A DNA stretch of 64,000 bases from Boswellia sacra (GCA_013180625.2 SNVD02009548.1:213501-277500); one strand, 5' to 3'; positions 1 to 12,720 are shown, counted from the first letter of the stretch. Numbers and translations are program-made. Notes: generated by a model not told the origin, from the sequence alone.

Positions 1-1294
1 ACTGTGGAACGGGTTTATCTTGTGAGCTGGTGAAGAAGTATATTTCTCCCACCAATGCATGCCCAAATCATTATGTCGGTGTTGTCATTGGGGAACCTTC
101 CTCCAAACCTTATCCTGGATATGTGGATGATGTTTCTCGGTTTGTTTGGAATTTTCTTGCTGATATAACTTCAATTCAGAAGGAGAATGCAATCTCCAGT
201 TGTTCGCAAGGTTGCAGCAAAGGTGAAGTGTGCATTAGGGCAGAAACAGATGGAAAGGGAGTTTGTGTTATATCCACAACCAGGTACCTAATGAAGATGA
301 TTCTAAATTATTAAAGAATCTCAGTGCGGGACATAGGAAAAAATTTGAAGAGATAGAGGTGGCTAGTGATGGAACTGGGTTAAAGCTGTACTTATTGCAA
401 TATAATTGTGCTTTATCTGGTCTGGTCTTTTGGGTCCTATTTCGAAACTCTAGCCCAATGCATCTCTGCGACCACTTCTATGTCACTTACATTGTTTTAA
501 GATCGTGCGTCTCCTGACAGACTGCCTCATTATGTTGATGCCTGTTCATTGAGAACAGGAAATTAGAAGATAAATATCTGTTGAAACCCTAGACCCGACC
601 AAGCTTAAGAGCCTAACTTAGGTTAGATAAACCATAAGTTGATGCAGTCTATGTCGTCTCCTAAAGGCATCAATTCTCTATAACAGACTTCAAATTTTTT
701 TCTTGTTTTGAAGTTTTTTATTTATTTATTGTTTTCGTAAGTAGATGTCTGCTGCCTTGAGAAGTGCTGGTGGTTATGGGATTTGGTTTCAATGTTACCT
801 GGGTTAATGCGTAGAAAGTGTCATGACCTCGAACACGAGTTGAAATGGGTAATGTGAAAAAATAAAAAATAGAAAAAGCGTGTGCGCACGCCTCATGCTC
901 AATTGCATTTATAAGCAATGCTGCCGTTATGCTTTTGATTGAATTAAGTGTAGTTCACTATTTGGCTTAGCATGTGAATTAGCTAGGTGACTTGCATGGC
1001 CAATTGTAATTAACAGTTTGATGTTGCAGGTATGTTCCAGCGTATTCAACCCGGTTAAAATTCGAATCTGAAAGTTGGAAGGTGTTGCCGCGAAATTCAT
1101 CTGATCCCTTGGGGTTGGTCGACCCTGTTTGGACGGAGAGCAATTGGAATGCCATCGGGCTCCGAGTGTACACAATGCAGAATGGTGCTTATGACTCCCT
1201 TGTTTTACTCGGAGGTATTGCCATCACAATCTTGTCTTTCCTCGCATCGATGCTTGTAAGAACCTTCATCACAAAAGCCCTGAAGCGGGACTGA
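1..1294 (+). CDS. Nicastrin, C-terminal part (last two exons; gene starts before the window)
   Basis: Nicastrin is the large glycosylated subunit of gamma-secretase, the intramembrane protease complex of the endomembrane system. The open frame enters at base 3; the exon ends at 283 (AG|gtacct) and the last exon runs 1030-1294 after ttgcag, ending in TGA. The split Arg codon (AG|G) rejoins in frame, giving 181 visible residues. Recognisable plant nicastrin stretches are GYVDDVSRFVWNFLAD, EVCIRAETDGKGVC, TTRYVPAYSTRLKFES and DPVWTESNWNAIGLRVYT. The only visible membrane segment lies near the end (LVLLGGIAITILSFLASM), followed by a short Lys/Arg tail, as expected for a type I protein with a tiny cytosolic end. 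The intron is 284-1029. The ectodomain and signal peptide lie outside the window. The family call is from recalled homologues; the exon structure is read directly. Confidence 0.93.
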
Positions 1295-1430
1295 CAAGAG
1301 GAAGCTTATTCTCGTTATTTTTTTTGATACACCTCTACAGATTAACTACAGTTGAGATGTAACAAACAAATATACTTGTAGTTCTTTAGAAATCAATTTG
1401 GTTTTATTAGAGTGAATTAATGCAATCTTT
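1295..1430 (+). terminator. Probable 3' UTR and polyadenylation zone of the nicastrin gene
   Basis: The T-rich, AT-rich stretch after the TGA holds no further coding. No perfect AATAAA is visible close to the stop; AT-rich variants such as gaattaatgcaat near 1411 could serve, as is common in plants. The cleavage site cannot be fixed from sequence alone. Confidence 0.3.
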
Positions 1431-2227
1431 TCTGCTTGTATTCTTATTTTACTTCGAATTAGAAGCCTACTGAACTTTTATTGGAAGAAAATTTATGAAT
1501 AATGCTATATCTATAATCCATTTATGATAACTCTGTGTTATAACTTAATTTGTCAAAATATTATTAGAGATATAATTACTATGTTATGCATTGTAACTGT
1601 CTTTATTCATTTTTTAATTTCTTCTGTAGTGGATTTTTGCTGAGATGTAAGGAGTTGGTTTTAGAATTTGATTATAAATATAGAATTGCTCAAAAATTAA
1701 ATCACTCTCTCTTCTCACGCAATATCTGGTGGGATGTTGACGACTCACTTTTGTGGGATTTTTTTTGTTATTTTCCTTAAAATCATTTGTGGCATATATA
1801 TAGGTTTTAAACCCGTTTTGGATTGTTATAGCTTTTTACAATAATTAGCTTTAGAGGTGAGCTGAAGATATAATCATCTTAAATTTTAGTTGAATGATAG
1901 TTTTGTAAACAATTTTCTTTTTTTTTTGCTAAATTGTGGTTAGACATTTAAAAGTGTACAACAATGAAAAATATTATATATAATTAATCTATATTTAAAA
2001 AAAAAAGAACAGGAATTTTGATTTTCGACAAAATGAAGAAGACACGGTAAGAGTCAACAATAGTAAATGATCCAAATTGAAATGCGTTCATTTGCATTAA
2101 TCGTGGAAAGGTGGGGAGTGTAGAGGTACTATAATCGGAGATATGTTCAAAAGTTTCTATAAAATGAAAAATATCTTCGCTTGATGCGATTTGAATTTTT
2201 GATTTATGCAATTGAAAGTAACCAAGG
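1431..2227. other. AT-rich intergenic stretch, nothing recognised
   Basis: Only short AT-rich frames occur here, with no splice-consistent coding and no family resemblance. It ends at the target-site duplication of the hAT element. Confidence 0.5.
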
Positions 2228-2801
2228 TTTATGACTAGGATGTCAAAATCCCGGGGTCGGGTTGGGGACCTCAATCCCCGGCCTCTTCCCCGATATATCA
2301 TTTAATTATCCGACCTCAGAAAATTTTTCGGAATTTTCGGGGTTGGGGTCGGGTCGGGTAATTTTATTCCAGGTCCGAGTATATTAATTCCCCAGAATGA
2401 TCCCCGGATTTTTTAATTCTGTTTTTTATTTTAAAAAAATTATACTTATATTTGTTTTTGCGAGCTTTTACTGAAGCGGTAGATGTAGCCTGGTGGTGTG
2501 GTACTCCCTGAACATTCTTGCACATGTAGACTAGCTGGACGTACTTTTTTTTTCATCCTCTATTGTCTACAATTCAAAAAATGCTGCATTTCCAAGTCAT
2601 AACTCCACCTCTGTCAATGTTTAGACATCCTCTATTGTCTACAATTCACTTGCCATTTGTTTCAACCTGCAAATACAAGGCCGTTATAGTTAAATATGAT
2701 GCAAAAAGGCAAAAAAACAAAGCTTAAACAAGCAACCTGTCAAAACGCTCGACAAAACTCGACGCGCTCAATAGAGCTCGACGTGATTCGACATGTAAGT
2801 G

Positions 2802-2829
2802 TCGAGTGTCGGATGCATCCGACACTCGA
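2802..2829. repeat. 28-bp perfect palindrome inside the hAT element
   Basis: Bases 2802-2829 read the same on both strands: TCGAGTGTCGGATG followed by its exact reverse complement. The right arm runs straight into the minisatellite, whose unit contains the same GTCGAGTGTCGGAT word. Confidence 0.9.
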
Positions 2830-2859
2830 TGTCTTCTAAAATATACTAATATCGAAATG

Positions 2860-3099
2860 CTGTCGAGTGTCAGATCTATTATGTCGAGTGTCGGATTTCA
2901 TGCTTTCGAGTGTTGGATTTCATGTTGTCAAGTGTTGGATTCCGTCGAGTGTCGGATTTTATATTGTCGAGCGTCAGATTCTATGCTGTCAAGTGTCGGA
3001 TTTTATGATGTCGGGTGTCGGATTTTATGATGTCGAGTGTCGGATTTCATGATGTCGAGTGTCAGATTTCATGATGTCGAGTGTCGGATTTCATATTGT
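2860..3099 (+). repeat. Minisatellite of about 22-bp units (GTCGAGTGTCGGATT core)
   Basis: At least ten head-to-tail copies of a core GTCGAGTGTCGGATT followed by a short AT-rich spacer lie here. The last four units are a regular 22 bp with only single-base differences, while earlier units are shorter and more diverged. The gradient suggests recent growth at the right-hand end. The array is confined to the hAT interior. Confidence 0.9.
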
Positions 3100-3304
3100 C
3101 ATAAATTAAATAAATTAAACAAAATGTATTTTTATATTTATTCCGGGCCGAGGAGCCTAGTTCCCGGCCCCGGGCGTTCCCTGGGATTCCTCTCCCCGTC
3201 CCTGGCTAATCTTCCTGGAAATCTGGGCGATTCCCTAGTAATACCAGGCCAGGGATCAGAATGCCTGGCCCCGTCCGAGTAATTTTGACAACCCTATTTA
3301 TGAC

Positions 3305-4633
3305 GAAATTTAGAAATCCATCACTATCTTATTCGAGTATCTATATCGAATAAACATGACCCTACAATCACTACTTCAAATTTGCGTTTAGTAACAATTT
3401 TTTTTTTTTTGGTCTAAATTCAGATCATCTGCCAAGCATATTTAATAATCAAGTAATGAATAAAAATATAAAGAGAATAACAAAAGAGAATCACACGAAG
3501 GCGGGGCTACTTGTGCCCTTTTTGTTATATTAATACATCCATTTACTTAAAAAACATACTCTTCAAATTTAAAGTATTCATTTTTACTTTATAAATCCAC
3601 CATAATACCAAATATGACCCTTATTAAAATAAAGTTTATAAATACTTTTTTTTTTCCCTAAATAAACCTACAATTTTCATATCCACACTACTAAATATTA
3701 GACATCTCCTTTTTTTTTTTTTTGGCTTAAACTGTTTTGTTAGCGCTTCAATTGGTTTTTTAACAATAGCTCATCAAATAAGAAAACTTATTCTTCTATT
3801 TTCTTTATTTATGATTTGACTTTCTTTATGTTATTTTCTATTTTTGTCTTTTATTGATCGTGTTGTTTAATATTGTGCATCGTTTGATGAGGAGGATTTT
3901 ATTGATTTGATTTTAGTTCAAAAGAAACTAGAATGGATTATTGAATGTTTTCGACTGAAGAGCATTGAAAGAAATAAGAATTTGGATACGGAGTTTATGG
4001 GATCCATTAAACTAAATTATTCAATCAATGCTAGATCAATTCTTATAATGCACCACGCAAGTCATGAATTTTAATCAATTAGATCATGAATATGTGGTGT
4101 ACACGTATGGTGGGTGTGTGAAAATTTTGTTAAATTCCTTTATTAATTTTAAGAGAAAAATCAATAAGGGAGATTGCATTTTGTATGCAGAAGAAAAAAA
4201 ATAAAAATGAATAAGTATTGAAGCTTTTAAATGTCGTAATTGCAACATGTTTTGTTCTATTTTTTTGTATTAATTACGTCAATTTATTGAATACTAATCA
4301 CTTTAAAGCTGACCAGTGCATAGTTTTTCATGAATGAATAATTACAATTTATTTTTGGGGATTTTTCTATTTTTTCAATAATGCAAAAAAAAATTATCAA
4401 AACAATTCAAACTATAAATTAAAAAAAAACCATTACTTGTGATTAAAAGAAAAAGAAAATAATACATTTTTGGTGTTATAATCTTAACTAACATTTATTT
4501 GCTCCTCCATTTGTAAAAATTTTCTTCGTTTTCATGAAATTTTTTTTGTTGTACCAAATTTTAAACAAATAGGCTAGATGTTTATTAGCATACTTGGAAT
4601 AGGTGATGATAAAAAAAACAATGGGTGTAAAGG
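3305..4633. other. AT-rich intergenic stretch, nothing recognised
   Basis: Contains several poly(T) and poly(A) runs (for example near 3400 and 3710). No coding potential, RNA gene or bounded repeat could be supported. Confidence 0.5.
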
Positions 4634-5248
4634 TAAGGGGGCGATTACTTTTTTGTCTGAAATCTGAAAAGGTTTGAATTAAACTAAAATCTGAATAGAC
4701 CTAAATATAAAAATTTGAATGATATATTTGTTTTTTTATTTTAAAATTTGAATTGAAAAGTCTGAAAACTAATGGTTTTACACATATATATTTATTTATA
4801 TATATTATTTTACTTGTAATTTTATTTCACATAGTAAAAATATTTGCACACAAAATAAACTAAAAACGTGTATAATTAGGAAAAAAGTTATTTTTTTCTG
4901 AAAGAAATTGATATATAAATAAGCTAAATGACTATAGGATAATTTTAAAAATATATAAAGAATCATAATATAAAATTATAAATAAATAATAATATCTCAA
5001 AATTAAAATATTAGGCTATATACAAATTGGTTATAAATGAATTATATAAGGACATTTAAGATAATTAGAGGAGTAATAAATGTTTTAGATATTTGCATTC
5101 ATATAAAAGTTAAAATTTTTAGCATTTTTTATTCAGATAAAAATGTTTTAAATTAAGTCTTAAGTAAAAAAACAAACATATTAAAAATATTTGAAGGCTA
5201 AGAATAAGTTAAATTCAAAATTCAGACCAAAAAACAATCAACCCCTAA
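4634..5248. mobile_element. Tourist-like (PIF/Harbinger) MITE with TAA target duplication
   Basis: The element 4637-5245 (609 bp) begins GGGGGCGATTACTTTTTTG and its right end, reverse complemented, begins GGGGTTGATTGTTTTTTGG; both continue into GTCTGAA. TAA flanks it on both sides (4634-4636 and 5246-5248). A 3-bp T-A target duplication with G/C-rich tips is the PIF/Harbinger pattern. The interior is AT-rich with no transposase frame. Its last ~115 bases also form the start of the adjacent tandem duplication. Confidence 0.75.
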
Positions 5249-5830
5249 GTCTTGAGGAGGGTCTAGATAGTAAAAAGTACTTATATTAATTAGGTATAAA
5301 TGTACTTAATTGTAATTTAAGCAAGGATGATTTTATAATAAAAGTTTTAATTAAAAAAAAGTGGGTGTGTTAATGAAAAAACAAAGGGTGCAAATAGCCT
5401 CACCCTAACACGAATAAATATGGATTGGGAATAAAATTATTAGATTTTTAAAAAGAACAAAACAAGTATATTTGGTGTGTAATTCAGATAAAAATGTTTT
5501 AAATTAAGTCTTAAGTAAAAAAAAAACATATTAAAAATATTTGAAGGCTAAGAATAAGTTAAATTCAAAATTCAGACCAAAAAACAATCAACCCCTAAGT
5601 CTTGAGGAGGGTCTAGATAGTAAAAAGTACTTATATTAATTAGGTATAAATGTACTTAATTGTAATTTAAGCAAGGATGATTTTATAATAAAAGTTTTAA
5701 TTAAAAAAAAGTGGGTGTGTTAATGAAAAAACAAAGGGTGCAAATAGCCTCACCCTAACACGAATAAATATGGATTGGGAATAAAATTATTAGATTTTTA
5801 AAAAGAACAAAACAAGTATATTTGGTGTGT
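5131..5830 (+). repeat. Tandem direct duplication of a ~350-bp unit
   Basis: Unit 1 (about 5131-5480) starts attcagataaaaatg and ends tttggtgtgt; unit 2 (about 5482-5830) repeats it almost perfectly, the visible difference being a small change in an A-rich run (aaaaaaacaaacat against aaaaaaaaaacat). The unit begins inside the Tourist-like MITE, so the MITE's right end is present twice. Near identity implies a recent event, or an assembly error. Confidence 0.92.
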
Positions 5831-8413
5831 AAACCAAAAAAAAAAAAAACTCTGCATCTCTTTTTCTTTGTATATTTACTTTTTTAAAATTGCAATAATT
5901 TAATTGTTACATAATAATATAAATAAATTTCAAAATTAAATCCATATAACTCATTGGAATTTAATTAATAGATGTTAGATTTAATTAAAAGAATTATAAA
6001 TGTAAAAGTTTTATGTAACCTACATAATTTATAAATAAAAATATTTACCTATAAATCAATTGTGTCATTAAAGAAAATTATATTTTTTAATTATATTTTT
6101 TCTTGTGATAAACATTGATTTCTTAATTTATAATGGACTATAAGTGTCTTTTTATTAAATTATTCATAACTTTTTATATAAAATCTTGATTTTTCAAAAT
6201 AATTTCAATGATGAGTGTACTTAAAAGTAGGTTTGGCAAAGCAGTTTCTAAAGTTTAGGTTGGCAAAGCAGTTTCTAAAGTTGATACAGTCTCACCCTCA
6301 AATGAAATTTCAGTTATAATTACCTACAAATTCTCAAAGAATAAGGACCAAGTTAGGATTGTTGTTGTCGTAGAAATAATTATATTCTACTGTGTTTGAG
6401 AAATGGCCAGCTTATTAAATAAATTACAAGTTTTTTGGTAAACTAATTTTTAATGACTAGTTTGCTTTCAAAAGCATAACAAGGTATTGAGGGTTATTGT
6501 TATTGTAGCTTTTATTATATACAATTACTCAAATGGATAAGTGTATTATTCTTTTGTAATATTTGATTATTAATATTTTATAATTAATTTTTTTTTTTGG
6601 TTGAGGGCAATTATGATATTTTAAATTTAGAGAGTAGAAGCAAGTCTCCAAAGATGGGGTTTTTTGGTTTTGAAACCCTTTTATAAAATTAGATTATTTT
6701 TAAATAATTTCAATATTTGTTACCAAACATCTTGGTTGTTATTGCTATAGATATAAACATTGATTTTTACAAGAATAACAACAATTCCAAACCGGCACTA
6801 AGTTATTGGAAAGAAAGTTATCAAGGCACAATTTTAACTTTTAAATACGAGTGTGTAAAATATTCAAAACCGTAAAACCCTAACCAAACTGAATTGAACT
6901 GAGTGATTTTTAGGTTAGGTTCCATAATATCTTATAAAAAAAAAAAGTAATACTATACTTACAAAGTAGTAATGGAAAGTTTGTAATCCAATTGATGTTG
7001 TAAGTAATAAATTGAACTTATTTATATGTGTTGACATGGCTTTCAATTAGGATAAAATATTAGGTATTTGTAATGAAATATTTGGAATTGGAATACCATA
7101 TCAATAATGCTATTGACCCTTGATAAATATTAGATCATGATCATTGTTCATTATTTAGAAAGACAATTTAGCTACTCTCGAAGATTAGTATGTAAATTAC
7201 TGCTACTTCCATTTTCTCTCGTTAGTTGGATGTTTGGATAAACTTCTAAGTATTTAATATATTTGGATAACTTTTTCAAAAGTTGCCTAAGAAAAATGTT
7301 AATGTAAAGCAAATCATAAGAAGTGAATTGGTGAGATTGAGAAAAGACTTCCCTCTTAGTTCATGAACACAAGTCTTCTTTGATTATTGAAGTTTAATTT
7401 CTTATGAGATATCATGCTTGACTACATTTCTTATTGTATCTAATTTGAACTTTTAAAACTTTATACATTAAAAGTCCTTTCTTATGGATCATCTCATCGA
7501 GGTGGTTATCGAAACTTGTAGCCTTTTGTATTAATATATGTGACTAACTTTACATGGATGATATAAATTTTTTAATCGTTCTAGAATTGCTTGATTTAGA
7601 ATTTGAATACACTTCTTTGTTGAAGCTAAGAAGTGTAAATACTACAATAAGGAATTAATGAGATCTTTTAATACATAGTTATGATATAAAATCTTGATAC
7701 AAATTTTTAGTTAGTTATCTAATTTTATCCAATAGATGATATTTCAAGGCCTCATAAATGATGTCATTAGCAAGATTAATGACTGAAAATTTATGTCAAG
7801 ATTTTGTGTTCATAATTAGGTTAATATTGTTAAGTACCCTCGAACATTTCACTTAATGTTACTTAGAAATAGCATTAATTATCATAAATTTTTTTATAAA
7901 TTTTTATTATTAAATTAATATAATACATTATTTTACAAAGCATATTGTAATTTTCATGTAATATTATTAATACTATATAATAATACAATATAGTATTATA
8001 CTATGTAGTAAGGCGCATCAAACATGTCCCTAACTAATTAAGAATTTGTGTTAAAAGATTTTAACCAAATGCTTCTCATTGAAATATTTTAAATACATTT
8101 ATGATAAAAAGAATAAAGAAACCATTGAATTGTTCAAGTAGTATAAATTAATATTACCAAGTTGTTACTCTATAACTTAGTTTTAACTACTGCATATATT
8201 ATAAGATTTATTAACCGAAGCTAATATTTAATTTGTTGATCCTAATCGTCACCACCTAATCCCAAGAATATCCATCAACTACTCCAAGTTTCAATTTTGT
8301 CCGGCCTTACATCATCATTCCAATTTTTTATCCAATCAGATTATTAAACTTACCACACAATTGTACAGCCAGACAGATTATACTATCAACATTTAACAAC
8401 AATTAAATAATTA
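5831..8413. other. AT-rich intergenic stretch with one small duplication
   Basis: At about 6230-6285 a 25-26 bp word containing ggcaaagcagtttctaaag occurs twice in tandem. The text gtaggtttggcaaagcag near 6228 and, inverted, gtgccggtttggaattg near 6805 could be the two ends of an old MITE, but no target duplication is clear. Nothing else is recognised. Confidence 0.35.
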
Positions 8414-8675
8414 AGGAAAATTTAAAAAAAAAAACTAAATTAGGGGTTTTTTAATTTAGGGTATTTTTGGTAAATGATTATGTCCCTAAAAAGTTGCTGC
8501 TTTGACCTTAGCTGATGGTATTTGATGGGTGTGTCGAACAGTGATCGACAGTATCCAATAATGTCCGATATGTCCAACACTCGATGGAGGGTCATAGCAT
8601 GTAAATTTTCAAGAAAATGATCATTTTTGCAGTCCACGCTTAAATTTTGAGTATTTTTTAATTTTTTCAATAATT
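8414..8675. repeat. Foldback MITE family R, copy 1
   Basis: Shares with 15522-15785 and 32891-33190 the same outline: A/T-rich ends that are inverted copies of each other, a gattatgtccctaaaaa-type arm, and a centre with words such as gtgtcgaacag, gtccgatatgtcc and caacactcgatgg. Right arm, inverted: ctcaaaatttaagcg, then aaaatgatcatttt and ttgaaaatttacatgctatg. No protein is encoded. Confidence 0.65.
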
Positions 8676-11649
8676 AATATGCCCTACATTATCAATTTTC
8701 TCTAATAAAAGTGAAACCATTCAACTCCACATGTTAGTTAATTTAACATATAACATGTTACCATATTCATAGCGTTATTATATAGAGTGATATTTTGATG
8801 ATACAAAATATAATATTTCAAATATTTGATATTAAATATTAATGAAGAGTAATTCTATACTTCTTAAGTATAAATTTAATATTTTATGTCAAAATGATTT
8901 TTTTTGGGTGGGATATTATTATTTTAATAATTAGATGAGGTAATAAGTTATCCAACAGTTTTAATAAAAGAACCTATAATAGAAATTAGAATAATACTTG
9001 AGAAATATTGCATTAATATTATGCAAAATCGTTGTAATTATTTATTACAATATTATTGAAATATTTGACATGAATTATTAAAACATATTGTTTCATTATT
9101 TTGTAATATTATTGATTCTTGAAGTAAGACAGAGAGAAACTTTTGACACACATAATATTTAGGGAAGGTGTTAGAATAACACTAAAATTTGAACCCACAT
9201 GTAGAATTTTAACTTCTATACGAAAAATATGTTAGATGACATTCATTATTGTTGAATTATTTTTGTTTTCGTTTTGAAAAAATGTTCCTACGTTCATTTT
9301 TTTTAAAATAATTGTTATAATTATACTACAAAATTTAATGTTGAACATAAAATTCGAAATTGAATTTTTAAAAAAATAACAATAATTTTCTAACCTCTCC
9401 TCACTTTCCATATAAAATCAAAGGCGTTCTCTTAATTTTTGTAAATATGTTTTACCTCACAGCTATAAAACATCTGAATACGATAAAAAATTGAATAATT
9501 ATATCAGTTTCTATGATTAAATTTATTTAAAAAATTTGAATGTAATGATACTGATAAAAATTATATTAGATCATCTTAAAATGTGTTGGTTAAGAAATTA
9601 AAAATAGTAAAAAAAAATAATTTTTATCACTTTGAAGTAATTACTTATTTCTGTAAGTGATCAATATTAAATTTTTTTAATTGTATTTTAATTTCCTAAT
9701 TTATGTACCACAACGTGTTTGAAGCAATAGATAGGACAGGATAAAAGTAGTTGCCTCAAAGATTCTTAATTGGTCATGTGTTGGGATATTGCTTTTGAGT
9801 ATATAACAAAATTGGAGTCCACACCCACGACTTGGAGAAAAAATTTTAACTTGTGAAGTATGCTTTGTCGACAAAATTTTATTTAAAACGTAATTAAGCA
9901 TTTAAATATTGATTCTTTAATTATTTTTCTTATTAATTTGCTTACTTGGTATTCAGTGCCAAGTTATTCAATTTTATTTTTATACCGTGGTGGTCTTTGG
10001 CAAACTAGAGTCTTGGGGTCCGACTACAGTGCAGCCACGTATCCATACGCAGCTGGCTTTTATTGTAACACGGGTTGCTATGGATTGCTCAAGATTTTAA
10101 ACATCACAATCCATGTTTGAAACACAACTTCTGTTCAAAGGCCTGAGATACGATACCAAACATGATATGAACATAAGAACATTGGTTATTTTGAGAAGAA
10201 CTACTCTCTAGTAAAAATACTAAATTTGGGAAAAAGTCTTCCATTCTAGATTTTATTTGCCCACTAAATTTTTTAGATACAGACTTTAAAGGACAAGTAC
10301 AAGTAAAATAACTAAAAACTATTAAAATATTTTAAATAATCTTTACAATATATCCTAACCCAATCTCCAAGTCCTAATCAAACTCCTAAAATTCCTGCAT
10401 GAAACTTCATCCTAACTATCCATGATCTTCTAGGATCAGAAGTGGACCCATGAGAGAGCTAGCCCGGGGTTGGCTTTTGCAAAAGAAGTTTTAAGTTTTA
10501 CCAATAAACCCCTCAAATTTAAATAGTGTAACACAAACACCCTGAAAGGCTGAAACAAAAATTAATATAATATATATAATTATTTAATCTTATTGAATTA
10601 ACTTCAATCTCTTTTAAGTTTATACATTAATATTCTGGGTAATTATTTTATTCCAAAGCAATTATTTTGAGATTAAGGTTTTATTATATATAGATTTGAT
10701 TTGGGATTTCAAAACTTTTTTTTAAAATCCTATTTAATTGATTTCAATAGCAGACTCAATACTTTATGTGAGGATGGATACCTTGAATATTATAATATCT
10801 ATAACTTTTTCTTTTATTAAACCTTGATAATACGAGAGAATTTATTAAAATATAAAAAAGAGTATGCCTATGTAAGGTTGACATTGCGAAATTTGCATCT
10901 TACGCAATCCAAATATAATATATAATTTCACTAAAAATATTTTTATAAAAAGAGTTAGTTATTTCCATTCACTAAAAATTCTTTGAATTTATGTTTTCAA
11001 AAGCTTAATTGATAAATTACAAAATTTGAAAGAAAAATGAAAAGATATAATTTATATTGATGAAATGAATAATATAAAGTTATACAATTTATGAAATATA
11101 ATAAATAAACTAAAATATAAGAGAAACTCACGTAATTCTAACTTAGAAAATATTTTTAATTATATTATATGGTGTAAAGAGTGACATGTATATTACACTA
11201 GAGTGAAAGGAAAAGGTTGCTGAAAGTTGGACAAGCCAATAATTAGAGAAAAAAATGAAAGTCAAAAATAAGAAATTGGTTAGATTTCTAAGAAGGTGTG
11301 TAATGGTAGCTAATTGAAAATTGTAAATTTTAGCAGGGTTCGGGGCCCACCCGGATGCCTTCTTAAGTCTGCCTATTATGATTGATTTCGATATATATTG
11401 TGTAAGATATCGTGAGATTTGAGTTTTTTTGTTTTTTTTTTTTTTGTAGATTTGACTAGTAGAATTAATGAATTATTTTTATTGTCTTATTAAATTTTGT
11501 TATACTAATTGTGATGTAGTATATTGTATAAGATATTAGAGTTTTTTTTTTTCAAGTTTCTAATTTGTGTTAAAACTTTTATTATAGATTTTTAATTTGA
11601 GGGTTCTAAAAATTAGTTTTAATGTTTTAATGTTTAAGGACTAGGAATG
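8676..11649. other. AT-rich intergenic stretch, nothing recognised
   Basis: Short frames at about 9700-9900 and 9938-10120 lack homology, splice signals or promoter context. A small G/C-rich island near 11335 (gttcggggcccacccgg) stands alone. Confidence 0.45.
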
Positions 11650-12640
11650 GACTGTTGGTAGTATTATCTTATATTTAGTGTAGTATGGGACTGACCATAT
11701 TATTATACAATAAAATTTTAAGAAATCAAATTTTAAGTATAAACAAATTTAATTTTATTCAATTTTAATTTGAATAAAAAATTAATTTAATATTTAGATA
11801 AAAATATTTAGATACTATAAATGTTTTTTTAAAGATAATAACGTAAAATATTTTTTACATTAGGAAATAATTATTATATAAATTATAAATTTAATATTTG
11901 GGTTATTTTTTAATTATTATTACATCATTTTTATAAGTAGATAATCAAGATTAATTTTAGATAAAATAATTAAATATGTAGATATATTAAAAATTATATT
12001 TATTTAAAAATTACTATATTATATGGTTTGTATTAAGAATTTTTAATATTTTTAATATAAGTTTAATAATATTTTATTTTTATTTATTATTATTTGTAAA
12101 TTATTTTAAAATTATATAATAATATTTATTTAATATTGTATCATTTTTATATTATACTTTAATTATAATAAGTATGAAATTTTAAATATATATTAAAAAT
12201 AATTTTTTTATTAAATAATATAGATATAATTAAAAATATTGATTAAATATTTGCACATTTTTTAATTACTAATGAATCTAATAAAATAATATGATATGTT
12301 ATTTACTAAAATTTTTAATTAGATAATTTTACTTTAAAAATAAAATTAATATTATTTAAAATAATATTTAAGTAATATAATTAATAAAAATTTTATATTA
12401 TCAATATTTATTATTATTTATAATTTTTATTGGTATATTAATATTCGTATAACAATATAATATTGTTATGAAAATAATTTTATTGAAATTATTAGTTAAG
12501 TAATTTAGTTATTAATAATAGTATAATATATTTATTTATTATTATTTGTAAATTATTTTACAATTATATAATTATATTTATTTAATATTATATCATTTTT
12601 ATATTATTTTAATTAAAATAAAATTAATAATTAATTTTTA
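11650..12640. repeat. Block of almost pure A+T sequence
   Basis: For roughly 900 bases G and C nearly vanish, with many variants of words such as ttattattatttgtaaattatttta (near 12085 and 12535) recurring. This looks like an old array or accumulated AT-rich insertions. No genes. Confidence 0.6.
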
Positions 12641-12720
12641 AATGTCTAAGACAAGGAGTCCCGTGTGAGTCCCATGATGAACCATAGGACTCCTTGTCCC
12701 AAGAATTTGGAACTATTGGG
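12641..12720. repeat. Short inverted repeat (hairpin, GACAAGGAGTCC arms)
   Basis: GACAAGGAGTCC near 12650 is followed about 25 bases later by its exact complement GGACTCCTTGTC near 12687. It borders the A+T block and may be a surviving terminus of a transposon. Frames on both strands here (12646-12868) simply reflect the higher G/C content. Confidence 0.6.

Larger units (their letters stand above)
2228..3304. mobile_element. Non-autonomous hAT-superfamily DNA transposon with perfect 8-bp target-site duplication
   Basis: The element proper is 2236-3296 (1061 bp). Its left end reads TAGGATGTCAAAAT and its right end, reverse complemented, reads TAGGGTTGTCAAAAT, so the termini are short imperfect inverted repeats. 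The bases TTTATGAC occur directly outside both ends (2228-2235 and 3297-3304), an exact 8-bp duplication diagnostic of hAT insertion. The subterminal regions are G/C-rich and repetitive (cccggggtcgggttgggg on the left, ccgggccgaggagcc and ggccccgtccgag on the right), as in many plant hAT elements. No transposase frame is present, so any movement would need a transposase from elsewhere. The frames at 2806-3282 are read-through of the internal repeats and not a gene. Confidence 0.9.

Noticed and set aside
2860..3099. Regular short repeats that could suggest a CRISPR array
   Set aside because: Plant nuclear context, no unique spacers of constant length, and the repeats are contiguous minisatellite units.
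2806..3282. Three overlapping + strand frames with regular repeats, looking like a Cys-rich repeat protein
   Set aside because: They are read-through of the 22-bp minisatellite and the GC-rich hAT end; no conserved start, splice sites or homologue.
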